Source: Campylobacterales bacterium (GTDB lineage Bacteria; Campylobacterota; Campylobacteria; Campylobacterales; Sulfurovaceae). Taken from it: 12,882 bases of DNA. The stretch lies in the NCBI GenBank assembly GCA_016937075.1, contig JAFGWQ010000063.1:1-12882 (forward strand), given 5' to 3'. The notes under the pieces were generated by a model. That model was not told the DNA's origin. It did not search any database and saw only the letters and a list, made by a program, of their open reading frames with translations. Within the stretch, counting starts at the first letter, position 1. Every line of letters starts with the position of its first letter. This document shows, piece after piece, positions 1 through 6,908 of the stretch. A program made the position numbers and the translations under genes.

Positions 1-150
1 CAAACTGCAAAAGTTGTAACGACCAGCGGCAGCGATATATTAGACAAAAAAGCTATACAAACGATTCTCAGCCTCAGCGGTCAATACCCGGCACTCGGAA
101 AGACCTTTGACTTGAGTATCCCGATCGCATTCTCATTAAAAAAATCATAA
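1..150 (+). CDS. tonB: TonB energy transducer, C-terminal end (5' truncated by window)
   Basis: Frame 1 is open from the first base to a TAA at 148-150 and encodes the last 49 residues of a protein. These residues match the end of the TonB C-terminal domain: a segment reading SGSDILDKKAIQTIL, then QYPALGKTFDLSIPIAFSLK. In this family a small Ser/Gly stretch and LD..A precede a helix, an FP/YP motif, and a final beta strand rich in I-P-I. The domain sits in the periplasm, contacts the TonB box of outer-membrane receptors and delivers energy from ExbB/ExbD. Its position 9 bases before a binding-protein gene, ahead of three TonB-dependent receptors, suggests it is a dedicated transducer for this locus. 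ExbB/ExbD are not in the window and may lie upstream. The N-terminal anchor and proline-rich linker are outside the window, so which TonB paralogue this is remains open. Confidence 0.8.
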   Translation, partial: QTAKVVTTSGSDILDKKAIQTILSLSGQYPALGKTFDLSIPIAFSLKKS

Positions 151-159
151 GGAACACCC

Positions 160-1182
160 ATGAATATACCATTGCGCACTATTATTATCGCATCGCTAAT
201 GTGTTTAACGCTTAATGCAAAAACTATCACTGACGCAGAAGGCAAAAGTATAATATTGTCTGACAATATCAATAGAGTTTTTGGTTCATCCCCTCCAATG
301 AATTATTTGCTTTATGCTCTAAATCCAGACAAAATGATAGGACTTAATTTTAAAGCTAAAAATGCACAAAATGGGGCTAATGTAGAATTACTAAATAAAA
401 AATTTATTTCCTTGCCCGTCATCGGTTCATATCACGGCGGGGGACAAAGTATCAATCTGGAAGTCCTGATGAAACACAAACCCGAACTTATGCTTATTTG
501 GCAAGATGACATGATGGTACAATCCATCAAAAAAGAGCTCAAAAAGATCAATACTCCGACTCTAATGATCCCGTTTCGTGAAGTTACAGATATGCCTTCT
601 GCGTTCAGGCTTGCCGGAAATGCTATAGGAGAGAGCAAGCGAGGAGAAATATTAGCCAAATATTCACAAAATATTATCAACGAGGTCAAAGCAAATACTT
701 CAAAGACAAAACCTACGAGATATTACTACGCTGAAGGCTTGGATGGATTATCTACCGAATGCGATAGATCATTTCACGTAGAAGCGATCAATTTTGCCGG
801 GGGTGCAAATATACATAAGTGTCGGCAAAGCGGACTTTTAGGACTTGAAAAGATTTCATTTGAAACTCTTATGGCGTATGATCCTGATGTAATCATCGTA
901 CAAACAGCTATTGTTTACAATGATATCAAAGATGACCCTATGTGGAGAAACCTAAAAGCGGTCAAAAGCGGCCGCATCTATCTAGTTCCCGTGCAGCCAT
1001 TCAACTGGATTGACCGTCCAGCATCATTTATGAGAGTGCTTGGGATCCAATGGCTAGCCAAAATACTTCATCCGCAAACTTACAAGGTAGACTTGAACAA
1101 ACGTACAAAAGAGTTCTATGACCTTTTCTTGAATGTAAAGCTAACCGACACTCAAACCAAAAACATACTAGGAGACAAATAA
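160..1182 (+). CDS. Periplasmic substrate-binding protein of a FecCD/BtuCD-type ABC importer (copy 1)
   Basis: This 340-residue protein should capture in the periplasm the ligand released by the receptor encoded next and pass it to the FecCD permease. Residues 1-20 form a signal peptide (charged start, hydrophobic core, LNA before K21), with no clear lipobox. The mature part has the class III (BtuF/FecB/CeuE, PF01497) layout. An N-terminal lobe includes SSPPMNYLLYAL (43-54). A long helix follows around 155-180. The C-terminal lobe holds EGLDGLSTEC (192-201), DPDVIIV (241-247), W262-RNLKAVKSGRIY and FNWIDRPASFMR (281-292). C201 and C221 are the only mature cysteines. The start is supported by AAGGA at 149-153. 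The stop overlaps the next start as TAATG. It is a clear paralogue of the protein at 5226-6203. Ligand is unknown: ferric chelate, haem, corrinoid or nickel complex. H. pylori CeuE, of the same broad class, has been linked to nickel. Confidence 0.88.
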   Translation: MNIPLRTIIIASLMCLTLNAKTITDAEGKSIILSDNINRVFGSSPPMNYLLYALNPDKMIGLNFKAKNAQNGANVELLNKKFISLPVIGSYHGGGQSINLEVLMKHKPELMLIWQDDMMVQSIKKELKKINTPTLMIPFREVTDMPSAFRLAGNAIGESKRGEILAKYSQNIINEVKANTSKTKPTRYYYAEGLDGLSTECDRSFHVEAINFAGGANIHKCRQSGLLGLEKISFETLMAYDPDVIIVQTAIVYNDIKDDPMWRNLKAVKSGRIYLVPVQPFNWIDRPASFMRVLGIQWLAKILHPQTYKVDLNKRTKEFYDLFLNVKLTDTQTKNILGDK

Positions 1183-3419
1183 TGAAACTTTTAATACCAA
1201 TGATGTCGATCGCCGCTTCGACAATAATATTCGCCAACACTATTGAGCTTGGAGAAATAGCGGTAACCGATTCTTACAAAGGGGGCAGTCAATTTATTGA
1301 TGATTCCAATATATCTGAACACAAACAAAAATTTACACCTAAAAGCATAGAGACATTAAGCACTCAAGCCAATATGAACCCATATTCGGTTATACAATAT
1401 TCTCCATCCGTTAATTTCACCCCGGTCGACGAGGCAGGATCAAACGAACCTTCATATCATGACCCGATTCGTATCAGAGGAAAATCACAATCAGGCTCTG
1501 GCGGGGTATTTATGGTAAACGGCATACCGATCTCCAGCAACCCAGGAGGTGGCAAAGAGATGGTTGATATGGAAAATATTGCCTCTATTGATCTGTTTAA
1601 AGGATACTTACCGACTGACAAAAACCTGGGATTTTCCAGCTTGATAGGCAAAGTGGATATTAATCTTTTGCGTCCTAGCGAAACTTTTGATATTACATTT
1701 TCTCAAGGTTTTGGAAGCGATGATTTTAGACGCACATTCGTGCGTTTAGATTTAGGAAAGATCGGCGATGTGAGCGGATTTGGATCTTTCTCTTATCTGG
1801 CAAACGATAAAAACAAAGGCGAAGGAGAGCTGGAACGTACAAACGGTATGCTTGGCGTAGCTTATGAGCCAAACGATAAATTCAAAGCCGAGCTGTTTGC
1901 CATCCACAACTCTGATGATCATCATAACTATTACAATCTCTCATATGCCGAAGCAAATAATTTGGGTGTTAATTTCGATAAAGACTTCGCAATAATTCAC
2001 CCAACTGGCGATAATGATGTGAACTATTTTGATTGGAACCGCCAAAGCTTTGATACTACGGCTGTGATGGGAAAAATCGAGTACAAACCAACCAAAAACG
2101 ATACCATATCACTAAAACCATATTACAAAAACGATGAGGGAGACTATTGGTTTTCAAAATTTAATTCAGATCCAACAAAACAACGTGTTATGAATTGGCG
2201 TATAGACCATGACCTCTTTGGTGCAACTGCTGAGTGGGAACATGAATTTTCAGAAGGATTGAAAACAAAAGTTGGATACTGGTACCACAAACAACTTCCT
2301 CCTGGGCCTCCTAGCGATCAAGTCAAATACAAAGTAGTCGGCGGAAGCCTCGTTTATGACGGCTATGCTATACTAGCGAATAATGATTACCATATATTGC
2401 AAGCCCCGTTTGCCGAGCTTAGCGGGAAAATAGGTGATTTTAATTACGTAGCCGGATTGCAATACCAATCATTTAAATTAGGCTCGCTCAAAAGCCACAC
2501 CTTTAACAGCAATGCTTCGACCAGTTCCGATTACGATGCCGCTATCGCATCAACTGCTGTTGATTCTTGGGCAAGTGTTGATGCAAAAACATTTAATACC
2601 CTTATACCGTCATTGTACCTTGGCTATGAGTTTAATCCATCGACCACTGGATATATCGATTATTCGCGTACGTATGGATTTGATGTCAATCTATTTCCTA
2701 CTTATGTCTCCAATCGTGCCAATTTTGTGGCTAAAAATGTCACTCTTCAAGAGCTATGGGATACACTTGACCTAGAGCTGTCTGATAATATAGATATCGG
2801 TGTCAAAACAAAAGTAGGTAACATCACGATAAATCCAAATCTTTTTGTCTCATTTGTCAAAAACAAACAAGCCAATATTTATGATCCAAATTATGGCGTC
2901 AACTACCCTGCAAACGTGGGAGATGCCTTAGGTTACGGAGCTGAAATATCTGCATACGGCAATATAACCAATGATCTTGACTTCTTGGTGGGCTTGTCTT
3001 ATAACAGGTTTAATTTCACACAAGATTTCCAAAGTTCTCCAACGACCACAGTCGAAACTGATGGCAAGCAGCTTCCTGATGCTCCAAAATACATGGCAAA
3101 AGCAGCTGTGTCTTACCATATAGGAGACTGGACGCTTACACCGAGCGTTCGCTACACTTCCAGCAGATGGGGAGATGTTGCCAATACCCAAAAAATAGAC
3201 GGCTATACATTGGTAGATTTTGATGTATCGTACTATATGGATAACTTTATCGGTTCCAAAGATGCGATGTTCAGGCTTACTGCGACCAACCTTACAAACC
3301 AAGAATACATCGCAACCATCAATGCCGCGGATAACTTCCTAGCAGCAACAGGCACGGCAAGTACGTATCAAACCGGTGCTCCGATCGGGGTGTATGGCAG
3401 CATTAATCTGAAATTCTAA
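1182..3419 (+). CDS. TonB-dependent outer-membrane receptor 1, with divergent plug
   Basis: This 745-residue protein is a plugged beta barrel that should import a substrate too large or scarce for porins. A signal peptide spans about residues 1-18 (IIFA before N19). A TonB-box-like LGEIAV follows at 23-28. The plug spans roughly 50-165 and includes DPIRIRG (94-100) and a VNGIPISSNPGGGKEM loop. The barrel then alternates aromatic and charged residues in the usual strand pattern and ends in NLKF, with the terminal Phe needed for outer-membrane assembly. The plug lacks the usual YG..GGVINI ending and instead reads FSSLIGKVDINLLRP. A loop DDHHNYYN (245-252) could touch metal. AGGAG at 1170-1174 lies 7 bases before the ATG, which overlaps the preceding stop by one base. 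Lying between a binding protein and the FecCD/ATPase genes, it is the likely outer-membrane partner of that importer. Confidence 0.9.
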   Translation: MKLLIPMMSIAASTIIFANTIELGEIAVTDSYKGGSQFIDDSNISEHKQKFTPKSIETLSTQANMNPYSVIQYSPSVNFTPVDEAGSNEPSYHDPIRIRGKSQSGSGGVFMVNGIPISSNPGGGKEMVDMENIASIDLFKGYLPTDKNLGFSSLIGKVDINLLRPSETFDITFSQGFGSDDFRRTFVRLDLGKIGDVSGFGSFSYLANDKNKGEGELERTNGMLGVAYEPNDKFKAELFAIHNSDDHHNYYNLSYAEANNLGVNFDKDFAIIHPTGDNDVNYFDWNRQSFDTTAVMGKIEYKPTKNDTISLKPYYKNDEGDYWFSKFNSDPTKQRVMNWRIDHDLFGATAEWEHEFSEGLKTKVGYWYHKQLPPGPPSDQVKYKVVGGSLVYDGYAILANNDYHILQAPFAELSGKIGDFNYVAGLQYQSFKLGSLKSHTFNSNASTSSDYDAAIASTAVDSWASVDAKTFNTLIPSLYLGYEFNPSTTGYIDYSRTYGFDVNLFPTYVSNRANFVAKNVTLQELWDTLDLELSDNIDIGVKTKVGNITINPNLFVSFVKNKQANIYDPNYGVNYPANVGDALGYGAEISAYGNITNDLDFLVGLSYNRFNFTQDFQSSPTTTVETDGKQLPDAPKYMAKAAVSYHIGDWTLTPSVRYTSSRWGDVANTQKIDGYTLVDFDVSYYMDNFIGSKDAMFRLTATNLTNQEYIATINAADNFLAATGTASTYQTGAPIGVYGSINLKF

Positions 3420-3427
3420 GGGACCAG

Positions 3428-4447
3428 ATGACGCACACAAAAACATTTAGGACATTATCTGCCGCAATAGCTGTGTTGATACTCTTAACAGTGGTATCTC
3501 TCCTTTGGGGGCAATATCCGATCGACTTTGATACCTTTATGGGGTATGTCAACTTCAAGCTTTTCGGTGGAGCCGGCAATGACACATATACGCTGTTAGA
3601 CAATATTATTCTGCAAATACGCCTTCCGCGTATTTTGCTGGCTATCTTGGTGGGTGCATCTTTGGCGGTATCTGGGGCAGCATTCCAAGCAATGTTCGTA
3701 AACCCCCTTGTCTCTCCAGGGATTTTGGGCGTACTTGCCGGAGCCTCGTTTGGTGCAGCATTGGGAATGCTTATAAGCGAACAATGGTATATTGTTCAAG
3801 CAATGGCATTTATCTTCGGATTTGTCGCGGTTGGCGTAGCGGTTTTGATTGGCTCCATGGTGACTAACTCCCGCTCAACGATCATGCTTGTGCTCGGCGG
3901 TGTCATAAGCGGATCTCTATTTACTGCGCTGCTTTCTATAGTCAAATATGTCGCTGATCCTTACAGCACCTTGCCGGCAATTGTCTACTGGCTCATGGGG
4001 AGTCTTACGATGGCAGATCTCTCAGGGGTGCTATATGTCAGCATACCGATGATTCTCAGTATTTTAGGGATGATTGCCCTTTCTAAATATTTTGACCTGC
4101 TTAGCCTTGGAGATGAAGAGGCAAAAGCCCTAGGGGTAAACGTAACCTTGATTCGCTTAGGAGCGATAATCTTGGCTACACTGGCGAGCTCTCTCTCAGT
4201 CGTTATGGCAGGCATGATCGGATGGGTAGGGCTTATTATCCCTCACATCATTCGTATGGCGATCGGCCCGTCACACAGAATGCTCATCCCATTATCAGCT
4301 GTCGTTGGTGCTATTTTTTTGCTGCTGGCTGATTCGGTATCGCGTTTGACCTTTAGTGTTGAAATACCTCTAGGTATCATCACTTCGCTTATTGGCATAC
4401 CTATCTTTATCATAGTACTCAAAAATGCGAGGGCAGCATGGAACTAA
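3428..4447 (+). CDS. FecCD/BtuC-family ABC importer permease
   Basis: This 339-residue inner-membrane protein has about nine to ten hydrophobic segments, the normal size for the FecCD family (PF01032), whose members form homodimers or heterodimers. Recognisable blocks are RLPR at 66-69, then VGASLAVSGAAFQAMFVNPL (75-94), SPGILGVLAG (96-105), LGDEEAKALG (227-236, just before the coupling region), GWVGLIIPHI (265-274), and PLGIITSLIGIPIF near the end. The block at 227-236 resembles the segment that contacts the ATPase in BtuC. Only one permease gene is present, so a homodimer is expected. It is shared by the two binding proteins encoded at 160-1182 and 5226-6203. AAGGGA at 3418-3423 serves as the ribosome site, 8 bases after the receptor stop. 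The 3' end overlaps the ATPase gene by 10 bases, implying translational coupling. Confidence 0.95.
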   Translation: MTHTKTFRTLSAAIAVLILLTVVSLLWGQYPIDFDTFMGYVNFKLFGGAGNDTYTLLDNIILQIRLPRILLAILVGASLAVSGAAFQAMFVNPLVSPGILGVLAGASFGAALGMLISEQWYIVQAMAFIFGFVAVGVAVLIGSMVTNSRSTIMLVLGGVISGSLFTALLSIVKYVADPYSTLPAIVYWLMGSLTMADLSGVLYVSIPMILSILGMIALSKYFDLLSLGDEEAKALGVNVTLIRLGAIILATLASSLSVVMAGMIGWVGLIIPHIIRMAIGPSHRMLIPLSAVVGAIFLLLADSVSRLTFSVEIPLGIITSLIGIPIFIIVLKNARAAWN

Positions 4448-5229
4448 AACCTATCATTGCAGTCAAAGACCTCCATTTTTCCTACCATAAACATACAGTA
4501 CTAGAAGGGGTGGACCTGTCCTTGCATAGAGGAGAGGTCGTAAGCTTGCTAGGGTCAAACGGGTGTGGTAAAAGCACTCTTATTAGATTGATGCTTGGAC
4601 TCATGCATGCCGATCATGGAGATATATGGCTCAACAATAAGACGATCAATAATTATTCGCACAAAGAGATAGCCGAGCATATAGCTTACATTCCACAATA
4701 TCACAATGTCCCGTTCAATTATACGGTAATGGAAATGGTAATGATGGGACGCGTTGGCAAACTAGGCTTTTTTGCTGCTCCATCACATAAAGATCGAGAA
4801 ATAGCGCATGAATCACTGCACAGAATCGGCATAGAGGACCTAAGCTCACGACCTTTCGGACAGCTCAGCGGAGGACAAAAACAGATGGTACTCCTAGCTC
4901 GTGCATTAACCCAAGAGGTTGATACTTTTATCATGGATGAACCGGTATCGGGCCTTGATTATGGCAACCAGATCCGCTTACTAGGGCTCATTTCCGAGCT
5001 TAGCACACAAGGCTATACATTTCTCAAAACGACGCATTACCCAGATCACGCCTTGATGGTTTCTAGTCGTGTCGTCGTAATGAACAAAGGGAGGATCATT
5101 GCAGACGGCAAACCTGACGATGTCATTACTACATCCATGATTCATGACGTGTATGGGATCAATGCTGATCTTGTTTCTCACAATAGCCACACATGGTGTA
5201 TCCCCTCTTTTGCAAAAGGAATACAATGA
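4438..5229 (+). CDS. ABC importer ATPase, FecE/BtuD type
   Basis: This 263-residue cytoplasmic ATPase powers the FecCD-type importer. All catalytic motifs are intact: an A-loop Tyr (Y16), Walker A GSNGCGKST (39-47), Q-loop Q87 in YIPQY, signature LSGGQ (143-147), Walker B FIMDEP (164-169, catalytic E168), D-loop SGLD (171-174) and H-loop H200 in TTHYPDHA. Length and order match FecE, FhuC and BtuD proteins, which pair with FecCD permeases. The start at 4438 lies inside the permease gene, preceded by GAGGG at 4429-4433. The stop TGA overlaps the ATG of the next gene as ATGA. The overlaps on both sides argue for strict co-translation with the permease and the second binding protein. No degeneration is seen. 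Confidence 0.96.
   Translation: MELKPIIAVKDLHFSYHKHTVLEGVDLSLHRGEVVSLLGSNGCGKSTLIRLMLGLMHADHGDIWLNNKTINNYSHKEIAEHIAYIPQYHNVPFNYTVMEMVMMGRVGKLGFFAAPSHKDREIAHESLHRIGIEDLSSRPFGQLSGGQKQMVLLARALTQEVDTFIMDEPVSGLDYGNQIRLLGLISELSTQGYTFLKTTHYPDHALMVSSRVVVMNKGRIIADGKPDDVITTSMIHDVYGINADLVSHNSHTWCIPSFAKGIQ
5215..5220 (+). promoter_or_regulatory. Ribosome binding site fixing the start of the second binding protein
   Basis: AAAGGA sits 5 bases before the ATG at 5226. That ATG begins a good signal peptide and overlaps the ATPase stop as ATGA. The upstream in-frame ATG at 5193 would add 11 residues unrelated to a signal peptide and has no comparable site, so 5226 is preferred. Confidence 0.7.
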
Positions 5230-6203
5230 AATTTTTCACTATTCTCATAGTTTTATTGCTAGCATTTAGCGATATTTATGCCCGAACCATTATTGACGAT
5301 TACGGCAGAAGCGTTAATGTGCCGGACAAAATAACCAAAATATATGCCGCGTCCCCTCCGTTGACGATGAGCCTTATCGCTTTTGACCCTGCTGTTATCG
5401 CGGCGCTTAATTCTCCATTTAAAAAAGAGCAGATACCTTATGTCGGTACAGCCGCATCTAAGCCTGTAGCAGGCGGTTTCTTTGGACAAGGAAATACCCC
5501 AAACTATGAAGTGTTGGCTGCTTCAAAGCCGGATGTGATCATTATGTGGGGAAAAATGACAGGCGGGCAGAGTGCGGCAGATAGGCTCTCCGCATTAGGA
5601 ATTCCTGTGCTGTTGGTGCGAAACGACTCTATCAATGATCTAATAAGCCAGTTTGAGCTTTATGGCAAACTCACAGGCAACATCAAGCGTGCCGATGAAC
5701 TGATAAGCTACACCAAAGAGACATTAAATCTGATTTCATCCCTTAAAGATAAAATCAATGCACGCAAAAAAGTGCGCTACTATTTTGCTGAAGGGCTAGA
5801 CGGATTATCAAGCGAATGCGAAGGGTCATTTCATCTCGAACCTTTTAAATACACAGGCGCCAAAAATGCCCTAAACTGCCGCACGACTTCCAACTTCGGG
5901 ATGGAAAAGATCTCTATGGAACAAGTTCTCTTGTCTGATCCTGATGTTATCGTCGTAATGGAAAAAGAGTTTGCCAAGAGCATTCAGTCAAATACGAAAT
6001 GGAAAAACCTCCGCGCGGTCAAATCAGGGCACATTCTGACTGTCCCATCTATACCATTTAATTACATCACACGTCCGCCGTCATTTATGAGATTGATGGG
6101 TATAAGGTGGCTTATTCATTCCTTTTATCCGGATCTGGCTAAACCGATAGATCCAGAGAAAAAACGATTCGAAAAACTCTTTTTCCCAAGATTCAAAACA
6201 TAG
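5226..6203 (+). CDS. Periplasmic substrate-binding protein of a FecCD/BtuCD-type ABC importer (copy 2)
   Basis: This 325-residue class III periplasmic binding protein is paralogous to the one at 160-1182. A signal peptide covers about residues 1-19 (IYA before R20). Shared blocks are ASPPLTMSLIAF (42-53), YYFAEGLDGLSSEC (185-198), GMEKIS (225-230), DPDVIVV (238-244), NLRAVKSGHI (261-270) and FNYITRPPSFMR (278-289). C198 and C218 are the only cysteines and keep exactly the 20-residue spacing of copy 1. It also carries GGFFGQGNTPNYE (83-95), aligned with the GGGQSIN loop of copy 1, near the expected ligand cleft. Divergence in that cleft region suggests a different or modified ligand, or different affinity, while both feed the same permease. 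Its coding end contains one arm of an inverted repeat. Ligand identity is unknown. Confidence 0.9.
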   Translation: MKFFTILIVLLLAFSDIYARTIIDDYGRSVNVPDKITKIYAASPPLTMSLIAFDPAVIAALNSPFKKEQIPYVGTAASKPVAGGFFGQGNTPNYEVLAASKPDVIIMWGKMTGGQSAADRLSALGIPVLLVRNDSINDLISQFELYGKLTGNIKRADELISYTKETLNLISSLKDKINARKKVRYYFAEGLDGLSSECEGSFHLEPFKYTGAKNALNCRTTSNFGMEKISMEQVLLSDPDVIVVMEKEFAKSIQSNTKWKNLRAVKSGHILTVPSIPFNYITRPPSFMRLMGIRWLIHSFYPDLAKPIDPEKKRFEKLFFPRFKT

Positions 6204-6216
6204 GTATAAAGAGTTT
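6174..6216 (+). terminator. Weak inverted repeat, possible partial terminator or attenuator
   Basis: AAACTCTTT at 6174-6182 is perfectly complementary to AAAGAGTTT at 6208-6216, and ATTTTAAC follows. The loop is 25 bases, the stem has only two G-C pairs, and the left arm is inside the preceding coding sequence. It could slow or partly end transcription after the importer genes, but it is too weak to call a confident terminator. Confidence 0.25.
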
Positions 6217-6219
6217 ATT

Positions 6220-6263
6220 TTAACAATCTTTATATGAAAAATAGTATAACGATAAATATCACA
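6220..6263 (+). promoter_or_regulatory. Possible internal promoter with Fur-like sequence
   Basis: This lies in the only sizeable gap (6204-6287). A -10-like TATAAC at 6245-6250 follows a T/A-rich stretch with TTAACA at 6220-6225; the 19-base spacing is long, but epsilonproteobacterial sigma70 promoters often lack a defined -35. Positions 6245-6263 agree with the classical 19-base Fur box at 12 positions by my hand alignment, mostly in the first 11. The overlap of -10 and Fur-like site would fit iron repression, but AT-rich DNA yields such matches by chance. Confidence 0.3.
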
Positions 6264-6274
6264 TTTAACAAAAC

Positions 6275-6280
6275 AAGGAG
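6275..6280 (+). promoter_or_regulatory. Ribosome binding site fixing the globin start
   Basis: AAGGAG lies 7 bases before the ATG at 6288. An upstream in-frame ATG at 6234 has no such site and would add 18 Asn/Ile/Thr-rich residues encoded by the AT-rich spacer, so 6288 is chosen. Confidence 0.8.
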
Positions 6281-6287
6281 TAAAACA

Positions 6288-6908
6288 ATGAACGAAAACA
6301 CACAAAACAATAGTTGTCAAGCATGCAAAACCACATCTTTTTCACAAGTAGCACAAACAGCATCTTTCGCTCAAAACAGCCGTAATTTTGGAGGAGAAGA
6401 TATCCGCATAGTAGACCCAATGATTGATCTCATCTATCCTCCTGTTCCTTTTCCTTCCAATAAAATTTTCAAAGCAATGGGCGAAGAGCGAATCCGAGAG
6501 ATGGTATGGCATCATCATCGCTTGCTGCTAAAAACAAAAGTTGGAGACCTTTTTCCTAGAAATGAAGAGGCTTTTAAAATGGCTGTAGATAAAAGTGCAG
6601 ATTTATTTGTCGAGGCATTGGGAGGATATCCGATATTTACCGAACAGCACGGGGGGTTTCATCTCAGAATGCGCCACTTCAAAGTCCCAATTGACGAGAA
6701 TGACCGTGAAATTTGGCTCGCCATGTACAAAAAAACTCTCAAAGAGATTGATTTTCCAAAAGAGCATCTGGAAGAATTTTGGAATTGGATAGAAACACTT
6801 TCTATCCGTATGATAAATAGACGCACGACAATGGAGGCTATCAAACGCCATTATTGGAGCAGCGTCAAAAGAGAACTGATGGAAAAGAGAAGAGATAATG
6901 AATGCTAA
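6288..6908 (+). CDS. Group II truncated haemoglobin with N-terminal CxxC extension
   Basis: This 206-residue protein has no signal peptide, so it is expected in the cytoplasm. The globin part runs from about residue 58 to 180 and has a 2-on-2 (truncated) fold signature of group II: a GG near 112-113, FTEQHG (117-122), RMRHF (127-131, H130 as proximal haem ligand F8), and R140-EIW with W143 at the position of the conserved Trp G8. Such proteins bind O2, NO or CO. Compared with about 120-135 residues for usual members, it has roughly 57 extra N-terminal residues with CQAC (10-13) and two similar TSFSQ/ASFAQ segments, plus a basic C-terminal tail. HHH at 75-77 lies in helix B, where group II globins normally have Tyr B10; my alignment puts H77 there. 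It overlaps the next gene by 11 bases. Possible roles are O2 supply to the oxygenase at 9574, NO detoxification or redox sensing; none is proven by sequence. Confidence 0.85.
   Translation: MNENTQNNSCQACKTTSFSQVAQTASFAQNSRNFGGEDIRIVDPMIDLIYPPVPFPSNKIFKAMGEERIREMVWHHHRLLLKTKVGDLFPRNEEAFKMAVDKSADLFVEALGGYPIFTEQHGGFHLRMRHFKVPIDENDREIWLAMYKKTLKEIDFPKEHLEEFWNWIETLSIRMINRRTTMEAIKRHYWSSVKRELMEKRRDNEC

Noticed and set aside
730..786. Nucleotide similarity of 730-786 to about 5785-5841 as a recent duplication or recombination repeat
   Set aside because: The match follows the conserved EGLDGLS(T/S)EC protein segment with third-position changes, and the surrounding sequence is diverged, so it reflects old paralogy, not a recent repeat.
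2928..3302. Minus-strand open frame (124 codons) opposite the C-terminal barrel of receptor 1
   Set aside because: Low-complexity, Cys/Ile/Val-rich translation with no domain; the plus-strand barrel is clearly coding.
6234..6287. Upstream in-frame ATG as alternative start of the globin
   Set aside because: No ribosome site before it and it translates AT-rich spacer; AAGGAG before 6288 is far better.
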